DNA of 64,000 bases. Source: Salinibacterium sp. SWN248. GTDB taxonomy: Bacteria > Actinomycetota > Actinomycetes > Actinomycetales > Microbacteriaceae. The translations under genes and the position numbers were made by a program. The notes beneath the pieces are model-generated. The model ran no database searches. It saw nothing but the letters and a program-made list of their open reading frames with translations, and was not told the DNA's origin. Location of the stretch: NCBI RefSeq assembly GCF_015864575.1, contig NZ_JADYWW010000002.1, positions 1 to 64,000 of the forward strand, given 5' to 3'. This document shows positions 34,488-44,334 of the stretch, piece after piece; position 1 is the first letter of the stretch; each line of letters opens with the position of its first letter.

Positions 34488-35723
34488 TTAGAGCGCCGCT
34501 GGGTCTTCCAACAACGCCGCAAAGGCGAGCTCAGCCGCACCAATCATGAGCAGGTCTGCGCCGAGCTGAGCGGGCACGATCTGCACACCCTCGAACGATG
34601 CTTCGAGCGACTGGCTGCGCACCCTCTCGATCAAGAATTCCGGATCGAACGCGAAGATGGATGCCAAAAAACCACCCAGCACAATCACTTCAGGATTCAA
34701 CACATTAACTGCGTTGCGCAGCGAGGTGCCGAGCGCGAGCAGCTGCCGGCGCACCAGCTCGCTCACCGCAGGATCCGTGGATTCGCGGAGTGCCGCGTCC
34801 AGAGTTTCTGAATCGACGTTGGTGAGGCCGAGCGCCTGCAACAGGTCAGCGCGGTTCACTTCGGTCTCGAGGCTGCCCTCTTCGCGCGTGCCCTTCTCCG
34901 CCGCACCGTTCTCGACGCGAACGTGGCCGAACTCTCCCGCATAGCCGGCACGACCGGTCAGCGGCCGCCCGCCCGCGATGATTCCGCCACCAATACCGCT
35001 GGCACCACCATTGAGGTAGATCAGGTCATCGACGTCACGGCCGGCGCCGTAGATGTGCTCACCGAGCGCACCCACACTCGCGTCATTGGAGGTAGAGACG
35101 GGGTAGCCGGTCGCGTCGGCGAGCAGCTCCGTAATTGGTTCATCTCGCCAATGGAGGTGAGGCGCCCAGCGCACGAGGCCGTCTTCGACGCGCACAAGAC
35201 CGGGCGCGGCAATGCCGATACCGACGATGCGGCCCGTCGATTCGTACTCGCCGCGCACGCTCTCGATGATCAGGCTCGAGATCTTCACGAACTCGGAAAC
35301 TGTCGGGGGCGTCTCTGTTTCATAGCGGATGCGCTTCAAGAGCGAACCGTCGAGCCCCACGACTCCGACCGTGATGGCGTCGATCTCGGGGTTGACCGCA
35401 ATGGCAACGGTGCGAGCATCCGCGTTCACCATCGGTGACGGGCGACCTACTTGCCGAGTGGGATCAGGCTCACTTTCGTAGGCCAAACCCAGTTCGGTGA
35501 GCTCGGCTACGAGCGCCGCGATCGTTGAGCGGTTAAGGCCCGTCTGTGCGGTCAGCTGCGAGCGGCGCTGAGCCCCACGATGAAGCAGGGTCAGCACGCG
35601 CGACAGATTGTGCCGCCGAGTGCGATCGCCGCGACCGCCCGTGCTGCCCGCGCCCGTCGGCGACGTCTGCGACGACGGCAGCGGCGACGATGGCGGGGTG
35701 TTCTGGTTCACGGGCGGTTCCAC
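34488..35723 (-). CDS. ROK family transcriptional regulator
   Basis: Repressor-type ROK protein of 411 residues. After a Pro/Ser/Thr-rich leader comes the HTH (about 38-85): RVLTLLHRGAQRRSQLTAQTGLNRSTIAALVAEL. The ROK sugar-kinase-like domain follows, with IVGIGIAAPGLV, LNGGASGIGGGII and GYAGEFGHVRVENG. The cysteines that bind zinc in most ROK proteins (CxCGxxGC after GHxxV) are missing; the segment reads AAEKGTREEGSLET. It lies between the sugar ABC operon and the beta-glucosidase and probably senses xylose or another sugar. GTG at 35723 is used; GTG at 35711 is an alternative. Confidence 0.87.
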   Translation of the reverse strand: MEPPVNQNTPPSSPLPSSQTSPTGAGSTGGRGDRTRRHNLSRVLTLLHRGAQRRSQLTAQTGLNRSTIAALVAELTELGLAYESEPDPTRQVGRPSPMVNADARTVAIAVNPEIDAITVGVVGLDGSLLKRIRYETETPPTVSEFVKISSLIIESVRGEYESTGRIVGIGIAAPGLVRVEDGLVRWAPHLHWRDEPITELLADATGYPVSTSNDASVGALGEHIYGAGRDVDDLIYLNGGASGIGGGIIAGGRPLTGRAGYAGEFGHVRVENGAAEKGTREEGSLETEVNRADLLQALGLTNVDSETLDAALRESTDPAVSELVRRQLLALGTSLRNAVNVLNPEVIVLGGFLASIFAFDPEFLIERVRSQSLEASFEGVQIVPAQLGADLLMIGAAELAFAALLEDPAAL

Positions 35724-35753
35724 TCGGTTGGCAATAAAACGGTGATGCTAAGA

Positions 35754-36953
35754 CTAGCGACGTCCGGCGCGTCGCTTGCTCATGACGTCGAACGCCACGG
35801 CAAGAAGCAGCACGAGCCCCTTGATCGTTTGCTGCCAGGCAGCATCCACCGACAGGATCGACAGGCCCATGTTGAGCACGCCCATGATGAGCGCACCAAT
35901 CACAGCTCCGATGACCGTACCGACACCACCGGTGACAGCCGCGCCACCGATGAAGACGGCAGCAATGGCATCCAGTTCAAAGCTCTGACCGGCGGATGCC
36001 ACGGCACCACCAGCGCGTGCCGTCGTGACGACACCGGCGAGCCCTGCGAGCACACCCATGTTCACGAAGACGAAGAAGTTGATCCACGAGGTCTTCACCC
36101 CACTCATCTGTGCGGCGAAAAGGTTGCCACCGATCGCGTAGACGTGACGGCCGAAGACCGTCTGGTTCAGCACGAACGTGAACAGCAGAATCAGCACGGC
36201 CAAGATGATCAGGATTATCGGGGTTCCGCGGTAGGCAGAAAGCTGGAAGGTGAGCGCCAAGATGACGACCGCAGCGACACCGTTCTTGATCCAGAACGAA
36301 ACGCTGCGCTCCACGGGAAGTTCAAGACTGCGTTGCTTGGCGCGACTGCGCACCTGTTGAGTGATCAGCATTGCTACCGCAAGAACGCCCAAGACAATCG
36401 TGAGAATGTCACGGCTACCGCGACCTTCCCCAATTGTGCCGAACAGCTCGGGCAGCCACCCGCCGCCGATCGCGTTGAACTCGCCGGGAAGCGCGTTGAT
36501 CGTGCCGCCCGTGAGGAACACGAGCGTGAGACCGCGGAACAACAGCATGCCCGCGAGCGTGACGATGAAGGCCGGGATACCCACGAAGGCAACCCAGAAC
36601 CCCTGCCACGCTCCGACCGCTGCGCCGAGCAGAAGGGAGATGATGACGGCGGCCCACCAGGGCATGCCCCACTGACTCATGGAGATTGCGGCCACCGCGC
36701 CGACCATGGCCACGACGGAGCCCACCGAGAGGTCGATGTGTCCCGCAATAATCACGATGACCATGCCCACGGCGAGAATCAGCACATAGGCGTTCTGCTG
36801 GATGAGGTTGTTGAGGTTTCCGGGCAGCAGGAGCCGGCCATCCGTCAAGACTTGGAACAGGATGACGATGACGGCGAGCGCGGCGAGGATGCCGTACTGA
36901 CGCAGGTCGACCCGCGTCTTGGGGAGTTTACGAGTGGGGGTGGTGGTGCTCAT
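35754..36953 (-). CDS. mmsB: multiple-monosaccharide ABC transporter permease
   Basis: Membrane subunit of 399 residues with about 10-12 hydrophobic segments, of the ribose/xylose (CUT2) permease type. The conserved segment VIIAGHIDLSVGSVVAMVGA is diagnostic, and GGAAVTGGVGTVIGAVIGALI is typical near the C-terminus. Together with the ATPase 4 bp upstream and the ChvE-like binding protein it forms a complete importer, probably for xylose, arabinose, glucose or galactose. The symbol follows the annotation used for this subfamily. Confidence 0.88.
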   Translation of the reverse strand: MSTTTPTRKLPKTRVDLRQYGILAALAVIVILFQVLTDGRLLLPGNLNNLIQQNAYVLILAVGMVIVIIAGHIDLSVGSVVAMVGAVAAISMSQWGMPWWAAVIISLLLGAAVGAWQGFWVAFVGIPAFIVTLAGMLLFRGLTLVFLTGGTINALPGEFNAIGGGWLPELFGTIGEGRGSRDILTIVLGVLAVAMLITQQVRSRAKQRSLELPVERSVSFWIKNGVAAVVILALTFQLSAYRGTPIILIILAVLILLFTFVLNQTVFGRHVYAIGGNLFAAQMSGVKTSWINFFVFVNMGVLAGLAGVVTTARAGGAVASAGQSFELDAIAAVFIGGAAVTGGVGTVIGAVIGALIMGVLNMGLSILSVDAAWQQTIKGLVLLLAVAFDVMSKRRAGRR

Positions 36954-36957
36954 CGGG

Positions 36958-38487
36958 TTAGTCCTTTCCCGCGGTCATCAAGTGCATGAGTCGTTCTTGG
37001 GTAGCGTCGGCGCGATCAATCTCGCCGGTGATGGTGCCTTCGGAGATCGCATAGATGCGGTCGCAGAGTCCGAGAAGCTCCGGTAGTTCTGAGGAGATCA
37101 CGACGACCGCTTTGCCCTGGCGGGCGAGGTCGTTGATGATTCCGTAGATTTCGTATTTGGCACCGACATCGATGCCGCGGGTGGGTTCGTCGAGAATCAG
37201 GATGTCGGGGCCGGAGAACATCCATTTGCTCAAGACGACCTTTTGCTGGTTGCCTCCCGAGAGGTTGCCGGCGAGCACCGACACGTTCGGAGTTTTGATG
37301 TTCATTTGGCCGCGGTAGTCCTCGGCGACCTTGTTCTCCGCAAAGCGGTCAACGATGCCGAAGCGCGAGAGCTTCGAGAGCGCTGCCGCTGAGATATTGA
37401 CGGCGATGCTGCCGATCAGGTTGAGCCCGAAGTGTTTGCGGTCTTCGGTGGCGTAGGCGATGCCGTGGCCGATCGCCTCACTCACGCTCTTGACTGAAAT
37501 TTCCTTGCCCTCTTTGAAGGCCGTGCCGCTGATGTGGCTGCCATAGGAGCGACCGAAGATGCTCATCGCGAGCTCGGTGCGGCCAGCACCCATGAGTCCG
37601 GCGAAACCGACAATCTCGCCCGCCCGCACTGAGAACGAGGCATCATCGACGACCTTGCGCGTGGTGTCGACCGGATGATGCACTGTCCAGTTCTCTACCC
37701 GGAACAGCTCATCGCCAATGTCTGGCGTGTGCGGCGGGAACATGCTGTCGAGGTCGCGACCGACCATCGCGCGGATGATGCGTGCTTCAGTGGCATCCGC
37801 TTCCTTCATCTCGAAGGTCTCGATGGTCTGGCCATCGCGGATGATCGTGACGGTATCCGCAATCCGGCGAATCTCTTTGAGCTTGTGCGAGATGATGATG
37901 CACGTGATGCCCTGGCCGCGAAGGCTATTGATGAGGTCGAGCAAGTGTGCCGAGTCTTCATCGTTGAGGGCCGCGGTGGGCTCATCCAGAATCAGTAACT
38001 TCACTTGCTTAGAGAGAGCCTTGGCGATCTCTACAAGCTGTTGCTTGCCGACACCGAGTTCAAGGACGGGCGTGCTGGGTAGTTCGTCGAGACCGACGCG
38101 CGCGAGCAACATGGTTGCTTCACGGTTGGTCTTGGGCCAGTCGACAACACCGCGCGTAGCGATCTCGTTACCGAGGAAGATGTTCTCGGCAATAGAGAGG
38201 TAGGGGCTCAACGCGAGCTCCTGGTGAATAATCACGATGCCATCGGCCTCAGAGTCGTTGATCGACTTGTAGGCCGTCTCGTGATTTTCGAAGTTAATGC
38301 TGCCGCCATAGCTGCCGACGGGATAGACCCCGCTCAGCACCTTCATGAGGGTCGATTTGCCGGCGCCGTTTTCGCCGCAAATAGCGTGGACGTGGCCGCG
38401 TTCCACTTCGAGGCTTACGCCGTCGAGGGCGCGAACGCCGCCGCTAAAGTCTTTGGTGATCTGGTTCATGCTGAGGATGGCAGTCAT
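36958..38487 (-). CDS. mmsA: multiple-monosaccharide ABC transporter ATP-binding protein
   Basis: Tandem ABC ATPase of 509 residues, as in CUT2 sugar importers. First domain: Walker [17 protein letters not shown] and [12 protein letters not shown]. Second domain: signature [14 protein letters not shown] and [19 protein letters not shown]; its Walker A ([12 protein letters not shown]) is degenerate, normal for these proteins. It starts 87 bp after the binding-protein stop; a strong hairpin fills that gap. Confidence 0.92.
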   Translation of the reverse strand: MTAILSMNQITKDFSGGVRALDGVSLEVERGHVHAICGENGAGKSTLMKVLSGVYPVGSYGGSINFENHETAYKSINDSEADGIVIIHQELALSPYLSIAENIFLGNEIATRGVVDWPKTNREATMLLARVGLDELPSTPVLELGVGKQQLVEIAKALSKQVKLLILDEPTAALNDEDSAHLLDLINSLRGQGITCIIISHKLKEIRRIADTVTIIRDGQTIETFEMKEADATEARIIRAMVGRDLDSMFPPHTPDIGDELFRVENWTVHHPVDTTRKVVDDASFSVRAGEIVGFAGLMGAGRTELAMSIFGRSYGSHISGTAFKEGKEISVKSVSEAIGHGIAYATEDRKHFGLNLIGSIAVNISAAALSKLSRFGIVDRFAENKVAEDYRGQMNIKTPNVSVLAGNLSGGNQQKVVLSKWMFSGPDILILDEPTRGIDVGAKYEIYGIINDLARQGKAVVVISSELPELLGLCDRIYAISEGTITGEIDRADATQERLMHLMTAGKD

Positions 38488-38511
38488 GAGTGTGCTCCGC
38501 TCGCAGTGACT

Positions 38512-38543
38512 TTCGGGGGACGGCTACTGTGCCGTCCCCCGAA
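38512..38543 (-). terminator. intercistronic 13-bp hairpin between chvE and mmsA
   Basis: Perfect 13-bp arms (38512-38524 with 38531-38543; inner part GGGGACGGC/GCCGTCCCC) and a 6-nt loop, with no U-tract. In sugar ABC operons such hairpins usually stabilise the upstream binding-protein mRNA and allow partial read-through, giving more binding protein than ATPase. Confidence 0.7.
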
Positions 38544-38574
38544 GTCGAATCGTATTACTGGGATCTAGCCGGGG

Positions 38575-39678
38575 CTAGAGACCTACGTCTGAGGCCTGGA
38601 TGAAGCCGGAGTCGATGAGCTTCGACTGCACGTCATCCTTCACGACAACCTCGGGCGCAATGAGGAACGCGGGGACAACCTTTTCACCGTTGTCGTACGT
38701 CTCGGTGTCGTTGATCTCGGGCTCTTCACCTGCCATGATCGCCTCAATGAAGCCGAAGACGACGTTGCCCAGCTCGCGGGTGTCCTTCCAGACCGTCATC
38801 GACTGCTCGCCAGCGAGGATGTTGACGACGCTCGCCTTGTCGGCATCCTGACCGGTCAAGAGAGGCCAGTCGGTTCCGGCGGTGTAACCAGCGCTGCGAA
38901 GCGAAGCGGCAATACCCTGCGCAAGGCTGTCGTTGGGAGAAAGAACGACGTCGATCTTCTCGCCACCGGTGTAGAACGATCCGAGGCGGTTGTCGAGTTC
39001 GGACTGAGCCGAGTCAGACTTCCAGCCGAGGATTCCGATGCTTGCCCAGTCATCGTTGCTCGCCGGAGCCTTACCCGAGGGAACAACCAGCTGGCCGTTC
39101 TCTACATAAGGAAGCAAGACATCCCAAGCGCCAGAGAAGAAGAACTTGGCGTTGTTGTCGTCGGGGCTGCCGGCGAACGGCTCTAGGTTGAACGGGCCGG
39201 CACCATCGGCAAGTCCGAGTTGTTCTTCGATGAACTCACCCTGAAGCTGACCAACCTTGTAGTTGTCGAACGTGGCGTAGTAGTCGACGTCGGGAGTGCC
39301 GTTGATCAGACGGTCGTAAGAAATAACCGCGATGTCTTGAGCCTTCGCGTCGGCGAGCACCGGTGCAAGAAGCTCTCCGTCGATTGCTGCGATAACCAAA
39401 ACGTCGACGCCGGATGCAATCTGGTTCTGGATTTGGCTGATCTGGGTGTCGGCCTTGTCGTCTGCGTACTGCAAGTCTGCTGAGTAGCCGGCATCTTCGA
39501 GCTGAGCCTTGAGGCCTTCGCCGTCGTTGATCCAGCGTTCTAGGCTGCGGGTGGGCATTGAGATTCCGACACTGCCTTCACTGCCGCCGCCAGTTCCTGC
39601 TGCGTCGCTGCTGCAGGCGGCGAGTCCGATAGTCATCACAGTCGCTGCTGCGACCGCGATTATCTTCTTCATTGACAT
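38575..39678 (-). CDS. chvE: ChvE-type sugar-binding lipoprotein
   Basis: Substrate-binding subunit of 367 residues. A lipoprotein signal peptide with lipobox LAAC is followed by a Ser/Gly-rich spacer. The mature part begins VGISMPTRSLERWINDGEGL and has VLVIAAIDGELLAPVL and ISYDRLINGTPDVDYYATFDN, characteristic of ChvE/multiple-monosaccharide-binding proteins. It is first in the importer operon and transcribed divergently from xylAB. GAAAGGGA precedes the start; the ATG at 39672 is an alternative 2 codons in. Confidence 0.9.
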   Translation of the reverse strand: MSMKKIIAVAAATVMTIGLAACSSDAAGTGGGSEGSVGISMPTRSLERWINDGEGLKAQLEDAGYSADLQYADDKADTQISQIQNQIASGVDVLVIAAIDGELLAPVLADAKAQDIAVISYDRLINGTPDVDYYATFDNYKVGQLQGEFIEEQLGLADGAGPFNLEPFAGSPDDNNAKFFFSGAWDVLLPYVENGQLVVPSGKAPASNDDWASIGILGWKSDSAQSELDNRLGSFYTGGEKIDVVLSPNDSLAQGIAASLRSAGYTAGTDWPLLTGQDADKASVVNILAGEQSMTVWKDTRELGNVVFGFIEAIMAGEEPEINDTETYDNGEKVVPAFLIAPEVVVKDDVQSKLIDSGFIQASDVGL

Positions 39679-40039
39679 CGTGTTGTCCCTTTCAAATGTG
39701 ATTGCCGGGCAAAAGCCAGCCGCACGGGGGTATGACCGGCCGGGGCTTGGCTGCGGTCCTCACGAGAGAGACGAAGAGCACGGGCCGGATTACCAGCGCC
39801 GTGGAGCGCTACTTCGTTGTATCGCGAGGGGCAGCGGTAAGCGCCCCGTTTTGTTGATAGAGCGAACTTATATTGCTTTATACGTTGAAAGCAACAACTT
39901 TCGAAAACTTTCGCCAAATCGATACTAAAAGTCAATAAATATAAGGAATTTGACCCACGGTTCGAGATTGACGTGTGTCAGTTGCCAGAGTATGTTGTTC
40001 TCAATTACTTATTGCCACTGCTGCCAACGGAGAACCACA
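39679..40039. promoter_or_regulatory. divergent promoter region between chvE and xylA
   Basis: 361 bp, AT-rich in its middle. Toward xylA: -35 TTGACG (39968-39973), 17-nt spacer, -10 TATGTT (39991-39996). Toward chvE: -35 TTGCTT (39889-39894, minus), 16-nt spacer, -10 TATAAG (39867-39872, minus). Between them AACTTTCG occurs twice as a direct repeat exactly 10 bp apart (39896-39903, 39906-39913), one helical turn, directly upstream of the chvE -35. This suits a regulator-binding site, perhaps for the ROK protein. Confidence 0.6.
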
Positions 40040-41230
40040 ATGTCTTTACAACCCACCCCCGCCGACAAATTTTCCTTCGGCCTGTGGACAATCGGCTGGG
40101 AGGGAGTTGACCCGTTCGGCGGAGCAACCCGCGCCCCCCTCGACATCGTTCACGGCGTTGAAAAGCTCGCCGAGCTTGGCGCCTACGGCATCACGTTCCA
40201 CGACGACGACCTCTTCGCCTTCGGATCGACGGATGCCGAACGCCAGAAACAGATCGACCGCCTGAAGCAAGTACTCAGCGACACCGGCCTCATCGTGCCG
40301 ATGGTCACCACCAACCTCTTCAGCGCCCCCGTCTTCAAGGACGGTGGATTCACGTCGAACGACCGCAGCGTTCGTCGCTTCGCCATGCGCAAAGCAATGC
40401 GTCAGCTCGAACTCGGCGTAGAGCTTGGCGCCAAGACCTTCGTCATGTGGGGCGGCCGTGAAGGTGCCGAGTACGACTCCGCCAAAAATGTGCGCGCAGC
40501 ACTCGAGCGCTACCGCGAATCGCTCAACCTGTTTGGTGACTATGTCACCGAAAAGGGCTACGACATCCGCTTCGCTATTGAGCCCAAGCCCAACGAGCCC
40601 CGTGGTGACATCTTGCTGCCAACCGTCGGTCACGCCATGGCATTTATCGAGACCCTCGAACGCCCCGAGCTGTTCGGTGTAAACCCCGAGACAGGTCACG
40701 AACAGATGGCCGGGCTCAACTTCACCTCGGGCATTGCCCAGGCGCTGTACCAGGACAAGCTGTTCCACATTGACCTCAACGGCCAGCGTGGAATCAAGTA
40801 CGACCAAGACCTCGTCTTCGGTCACGGTGACCTGCACAATGCGTTCTCGCTCGTCGACCTGCTCGAAAACGGTGGCCCCGATGGAGGCCAGACCTACACG
40901 GGCCCGCGTCACTTCGACTACAAGCCCAGCCGCACCGAAGACGAAAACGGCGTGTGGGTTTCTGCTGCCGCCAACATGCGCAACTACCTGCTGCTCAAGG
41001 AGCGCGCTGCTGCCTTCCGCGCCGACCCTGAGGTGCAAGAAGCTCTCGTCGAAGCGCGCGTACTCGAACTCTCTGAGAACACTCTCGGCGAGAATGAAAG
41101 CTATGACGACCTGCTGGCTGACCGTGCCTCCTACGAAGACTTCGATCACGAGGCCTACTTCAACGGCAAGGGCTTCGGCTTCGTTCGCCTCCAGCAGCTT
41201 GCTGGCGAGCACCTCATGGGCGCCCGCTAA
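40040..41230 (+). CDS. xylA: xylose isomerase
   Basis: Converts D-xylose to D-xylulose, and glucose to fructose. The 396-residue protein is the shorter class I type common in Actinobacteria. Metal and substrate motifs: [34 protein letters not shown] and [22 protein letters not shown]; the N-terminal [17 protein letters not shown] is typical. ATG at 40040 follows CGGAGA; the frame is open to 39950 but that part is Cys/His-rich and not family-like. The stop abuts the xylB ATG. Confidence 0.96.
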   Translation: MSLQPTPADKFSFGLWTIGWEGVDPFGGATRAPLDIVHGVEKLAELGAYGITFHDDDLFAFGSTDAERQKQIDRLKQVLSDTGLIVPMVTTNLFSAPVFKDGGFTSNDRSVRRFAMRKAMRQLELGVELGAKTFVMWGGREGAEYDSAKNVRAALERYRESLNLFGDYVTEKGYDIRFAIEPKPNEPRGDILLPTVGHAMAFIETLERPELFGVNPETGHEQMAGLNFTSGIAQALYQDKLFHIDLNGQRGIKYDQDLVFGHGDLHNAFSLVDLLENGGPDGGQTYTGPRHFDYKPSRTEDENGVWVSAAANMRNYLLLKERAAAFRADPEVQEALVEARVLELSENTLGENESYDDLLADRASYEDFDHEAYFNGKGFGFVRLQQLAGEHLMGAR

Positions 41231-42649
41231 ATGACCCTCGTCGCGGGAATCGACTCCTCAACCCAGTCCTGCAAGATCGTGATTGTGGATGCCGCTACTG
41301 GTGCGCTTGTGCGCACCGGCCGCGCCTCCCATCCGACCGGCACCGAGGTTGATCCGAACGCCTGGTGGGTGGCCCTCAACGAGGCCATCACCGAGGCGGG
41401 CGGATTGGATGACGTCTCCGCGATCTCGGTCGGCGGCCAACAACACGGCATGGTCGTGCTGGATGCGGCCGGCCGGGTCATCCGCCCAGCCCTGCTGTGG
41501 AATGACACCCGCTCTGCGGCCGCGGCCGATGCCCTCAGCGCAGAGTTTCCTGACCTCGCGGAGCGCACTGGCTCGAAGCCGGTCGCCTCGTTCACCTCAA
41601 CGAAGCTGCGCTGGCTGCGCGACGCTGAGCCCGACAACGCTGCGCTGGTTGCCGCCGTGTGCTTGCCGCACGATTGGCTGACGTGGCATTTGCGTGGTTT
41701 TGGCCCCGAGAATCCTGCGCTGAGCGAGCTGACCACCGACCGCTCGGACGCGAGCGGCACCGGCTACTTCAACTCGGTGACCAATGAGTACGACCTCGAC
41801 GTTCTGAGTGCGGCGCTGGGTCGTGATGCCTCGGCGATCACACTCCCCCGCGTTGTCGCGCCCGGCGAATCCGCCGGAACCGTTGCTGTCTCTACCCTTG
41901 CCGCCTCGGTGACGGCGAACGCGGCGATCTCGGTGGCGTGCGGCGCTGGTGATAACGCCGGAGCTGCGCTGGGCCTCGGCGCCCGGACAGGCGATGTCGT
42001 CGTCTCGATCGGCACCAGCGGGACCGTCTTCGCTGTTACCGAAATTCAGGTTCCTGACGCCACCGGCACCGTGGCGGGCTTCGCCGATGCGAGCGGCATC
42101 TTCCTGCCCCTCGTCGCCACCATGAATGCCGCCCGCGTGCTCGACAGCACCGCCACGCTGCTGGGCGTCACCCACGATGAGCTCGGCATTCTCGCGCTCG
42201 AAGCGGCCCCCGGCGCTAGCGGACTCGTGCTGCAGCCCTACTTCGAAGGCGAACGAACCCCCAACCTTCCGGATGCCACAGCAACCCTCTTCGGAATGAC
42301 ACTGGCCTCCACGACCCGGCCGTCACTCGCGCGCGCCGCCATCGAGGGACTGCTGTGTGGACTCGCGGATGGCCTCGACGCTCTCGGCCGCCAAGGAGTT
42401 TCCGCCGAGCGCATCCTCCTCATCGGTGGCGCCGCCCAAAACCCCGCAGTGTCGACTATCGCGTCCCAGGTGTTTGCGGTGCCGGTCGTGGTTCCCGAGC
42501 CCGCAGAGTATGTCGCGCTCGGCGCCGCAGCTCAGGCGGCGTGGGTGCTCGACGGCACACGCCCCGACTGGGCTATCGCCACTGTGGTGGAGCCGGCATC
42601 CGACTTCCACCCGATTATTCGGGAGCAGTACGCCCGCTACGCGGTGTGA
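41231..42649 (+). CDS. xylB: xylulokinase
   Basis: Phosphorylates D-xylulose to xylulose-5-phosphate for the pentose phosphate pathway. The FGGY-family kinase has 472 residues. N-terminal [17 protein letters not shown] gives the ATP-binding fold, [12 protein letters not shown] is the substrate segment of xylulokinases, [12 protein letters not shown] is the phosphate loop, and [19 protein letters not shown] is the second ATP motif. Its ATG directly follows the xylA stop. The last 13 bases overlap the convergent MarR gene. Confidence 0.95.
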   Translation: MTLVAGIDSSTQSCKIVIVDAATGALVRTGRASHPTGTEVDPNAWWVALNEAITEAGGLDDVSAISVGGQQHGMVVLDAAGRVIRPALLWNDTRSAAAADALSAEFPDLAERTGSKPVASFTSTKLRWLRDAEPDNAALVAAVCLPHDWLTWHLRGFGPENPALSELTTDRSDASGTGYFNSVTNEYDLDVLSAALGRDASAITLPRVVAPGESAGTVAVSTLAASVTANAAISVACGAGDNAGAALGLGARTGDVVVSIGTSGTVFAVTEIQVPDATGTVAGFADASGIFLPLVATMNAARVLDSTATLLGVTHDELGILALEAAPGASGLVLQPYFEGERTPNLPDATATLFGMTLASTTRPSLARAAIEGLLCGLADGLDALGRQGVSAERILLIGGAAQNPAVSTIASQVFAVPVVVPEPAEYVALGAAAQAAWVLDGTRPDWAIATVVEPASDFHPIIREQYARYAV

Positions 42650-43146
42650 TTCGGCTCACTTTCGTGCACGGTCAACAGGCCACGTAACAGGCTTTCGAAC
42701 TGGGATCGCTCGCTTGCGCTGAGCGATTCCAGTAGGCGTTCCTCATTCTCAAGGTGGTCGGCGAGCGCCGCTTCGATGGTGCGCGTGCCTTGCTCGGTGA
42801 GCGCTACACGGATGGTGCGCCGGTTCTCGGGATCGACGTCGCGCGAGATGAGCTCTTTCGTGACGAGTCGATCAAGCCGATTGGTGATCGCCCCCGAGGT
42901 GACCATGGCGCTGGCCGAAAGCGCGCCCGCGGTGAGGCCGCGTGGTCCGGCATCCGATCGCAGCAGGGTGGCGAGAATGTCGAACTCCCCCGGTTGCAGA
43001 CCGTGCGTCTCGAAGACGTCGCTTTGCGCGCGCTCGAGGAGTCGGGTGAGGCGGGACAGTCGCCCGAGCACGCCCATGGCCGAGACGTTGAGGTCGGGGC
43101 GCACCGCGGCCCATTGGGCGAGGATGCGATCGACGCTGTCTGTCAT
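42637..43146 (-). CDS. MarR family transcriptional regulator
   Basis: Winged-helix regulator of 169 residues. The MarR core is [36 protein letters not shown], followed by [47 protein letters not shown]. It is divergent from a DMT exporter gene and probably represses both from the sites in the 97-bp gap between them. Ligand unknown. The 3' end overlaps xylB by 13 bp. Confidence 0.92.
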   Translation of the reverse strand: MTDSVDRILAQWAAVRPDLNVSAMGVLGRLSRLTRLLERAQSDVFETHGLQPGEFDILATLLRSDAGPRGLTAGALSASAMVTSGAITNRLDRLVTKELISRDVDPENRRTIRVALTEQGTRTIEAALADHLENEERLLESLSASERSQFESLLRGLLTVHESEPNHTA

Positions 43147-43168
43147 GATGCCTCAGAATCTCTCAACG

Positions 43169-43228
43169 TTGAATTGTTTGACGAATCCAGCATAACCCCG
43201 CTAGATTGTTTAACGTTCAACTATTCAA
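43169..43228. promoter_or_regulatory. paired MarR operator candidates
   Basis: The motif TTGAATTGTTTGA (43169-43181, plus) recurs on the minus strand as TTGAATAGTTGAA (43216-43228). Each is joined by an AACGTT core (TCAACGTTGA palindrome at 43163-43172; AACGTT at 43212-43217). Both lie between the divergent marR and DMT-exporter starts, the expected position for MarR operators. Confidence 0.6.
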
Positions 43229-43243
43229 TGCTAAGGAGTTCTC

Positions 43244-44116
43244 ATGCGGCTGCGCGACACTCTCATCACCGCCATTGCGCCCATCGCGTGGGGCACCACC
43301 TACATCGTCACCACCGAGCTGCTGCCGACCGGGCATCCCCTCTTCGCCTCCCTCGTGCGCGCGCTGCCCGCCGGCCTGATCGCCCTCGCCATCGCCCGTC
43401 AGCTGCCCCACGGCGCCTGGTGGTGGAAATCCCTCGTGCTCGGCGTGCTCAACATCGGCGCCTTCTTTCCCCTGCTTTTCATCGCTGCGTACCGCCTCCC
43501 CGGCGGAGTCGCCGCCACCCTTGGCGCCGCCCAGCCCCTCATCGTTGCCGTGCTCATCGTCGTCGTCTTTCGCCAAAGCGCTCCCTGGCGACTCGTGATC
43601 TGGGGCATCATCGGCGCACTCGGCGTTGCCCTCGTTGTGTTGCGGGCGAGTGCCCAACTCGACACCCTCGGCCTCATCGCCGGGCTCGCCGGCACGGCAT
43701 CCATGGCGCTCGGAGTGCTTCTCTCAAAGCACTGGGGAAAACCACCCGAGGTATCGGCACTCAGCTATGCCGGCTGGCTTCTCACCGCTGGCGGGCTCTT
43801 CCTCCTCCCCATCACACTGCTCGCAGAGGGCATTCCGGCAACGCTCAGCGGGCCCGCTATCGCCGGCTATGCGTGGCTAGGAATCGTCGGCGGCATCGTC
43901 GCCTACACACTCTGGTTTCGGGGCGTTCGAATCGTGCCAATTTCATCGCTCGCCGTGCTCGGTTTGCTCTCCCCACTCACTGCAGCCACGCTCGGCGCAC
44001 TCCTCCTCGGCGAACGTTTTAGCGCACTCCAATTGCTCGGGTTCGGGCTGGCTCTTGCGGCGATAGTCGGGGCACAAATCCCCGCTCGCACACCCGCCCC
44101 AATCCCCTCTCGATGA
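43244..44116 (+). CDS. EamA/DMT family exporter
   Basis: Membrane protein of 290 residues with about 10 hydrophobic helices in two EamA repeats. The first repeat contains IAPIAWGTTYIVTTELLPTGHPLFASLVRALPAG, the second GIVGGIVAYTLWFRGVRIVPISSLAVLGLLSPLTA. Members export amino acids or metabolites; substrate unknown. AAGGAG precedes the ATG. Divergent from, and probably controlled by, the MarR gene. Confidence 0.88.
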   Translation: MRLRDTLITAIAPIAWGTTYIVTTELLPTGHPLFASLVRALPAGLIALAIARQLPHGAWWWKSLVLGVLNIGAFFPLLFIAAYRLPGGVAATLGAAQPLIVAVLIVVVFRQSAPWRLVIWGIIGALGVALVVLRASAQLDTLGLIAGLAGTASMALGVLLSKHWGKPPEVSALSYAGWLLTAGGLFLLPITLLAEGIPATLSGPAIAGYAWLGIVGGIVAYTLWFRGVRIVPISSLAVLGLLSPLTAATLGALLLGERFSALQLLGFGLALAAIVGAQIPARTPAPIPSR

Positions 44117-44252
44117 CCCCCGCCGCGGTCGAGACCAGCGCCGAATTGGTCTAGAAAATCGTCTGACTTCCCAGAGAACACGGCACGTCTTGAGGGGACA
44201 GACAGAACGTTCTGGTCAGCATTTATGGGGGCAATTGTTAACGACACCCAAA

Positions 44253-44278
44253 CGGGGGTCTACTACCCCGCTTCGGGG
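44253..44278 (+). terminator. overlapping hairpins after the DMT exporter
   Basis: CCCCG-CTT-CGGGG (44266-44278) forms a tight terminator-like hairpin. Its left arm can instead pair with CGGGG at 44253-44257. Only one can form at a time. Located between the exporter stop and the small GTPase start (44335). Confidence 0.5.
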
Positions 44279-44334
44279 GCTTGCATGCTTCAGTGAGAAA
44301 GAACCGCAGAACGAACTCCTGGGGGAGGGATCAG

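Noticed and set aside
35580-36989. 469-codon plus-strand frame rich in Arg, Asp and His
   Set aside because: Antisense to the ROK and permease genes; no recognisable domain and charged low-complexity composition typical of shadow frames.
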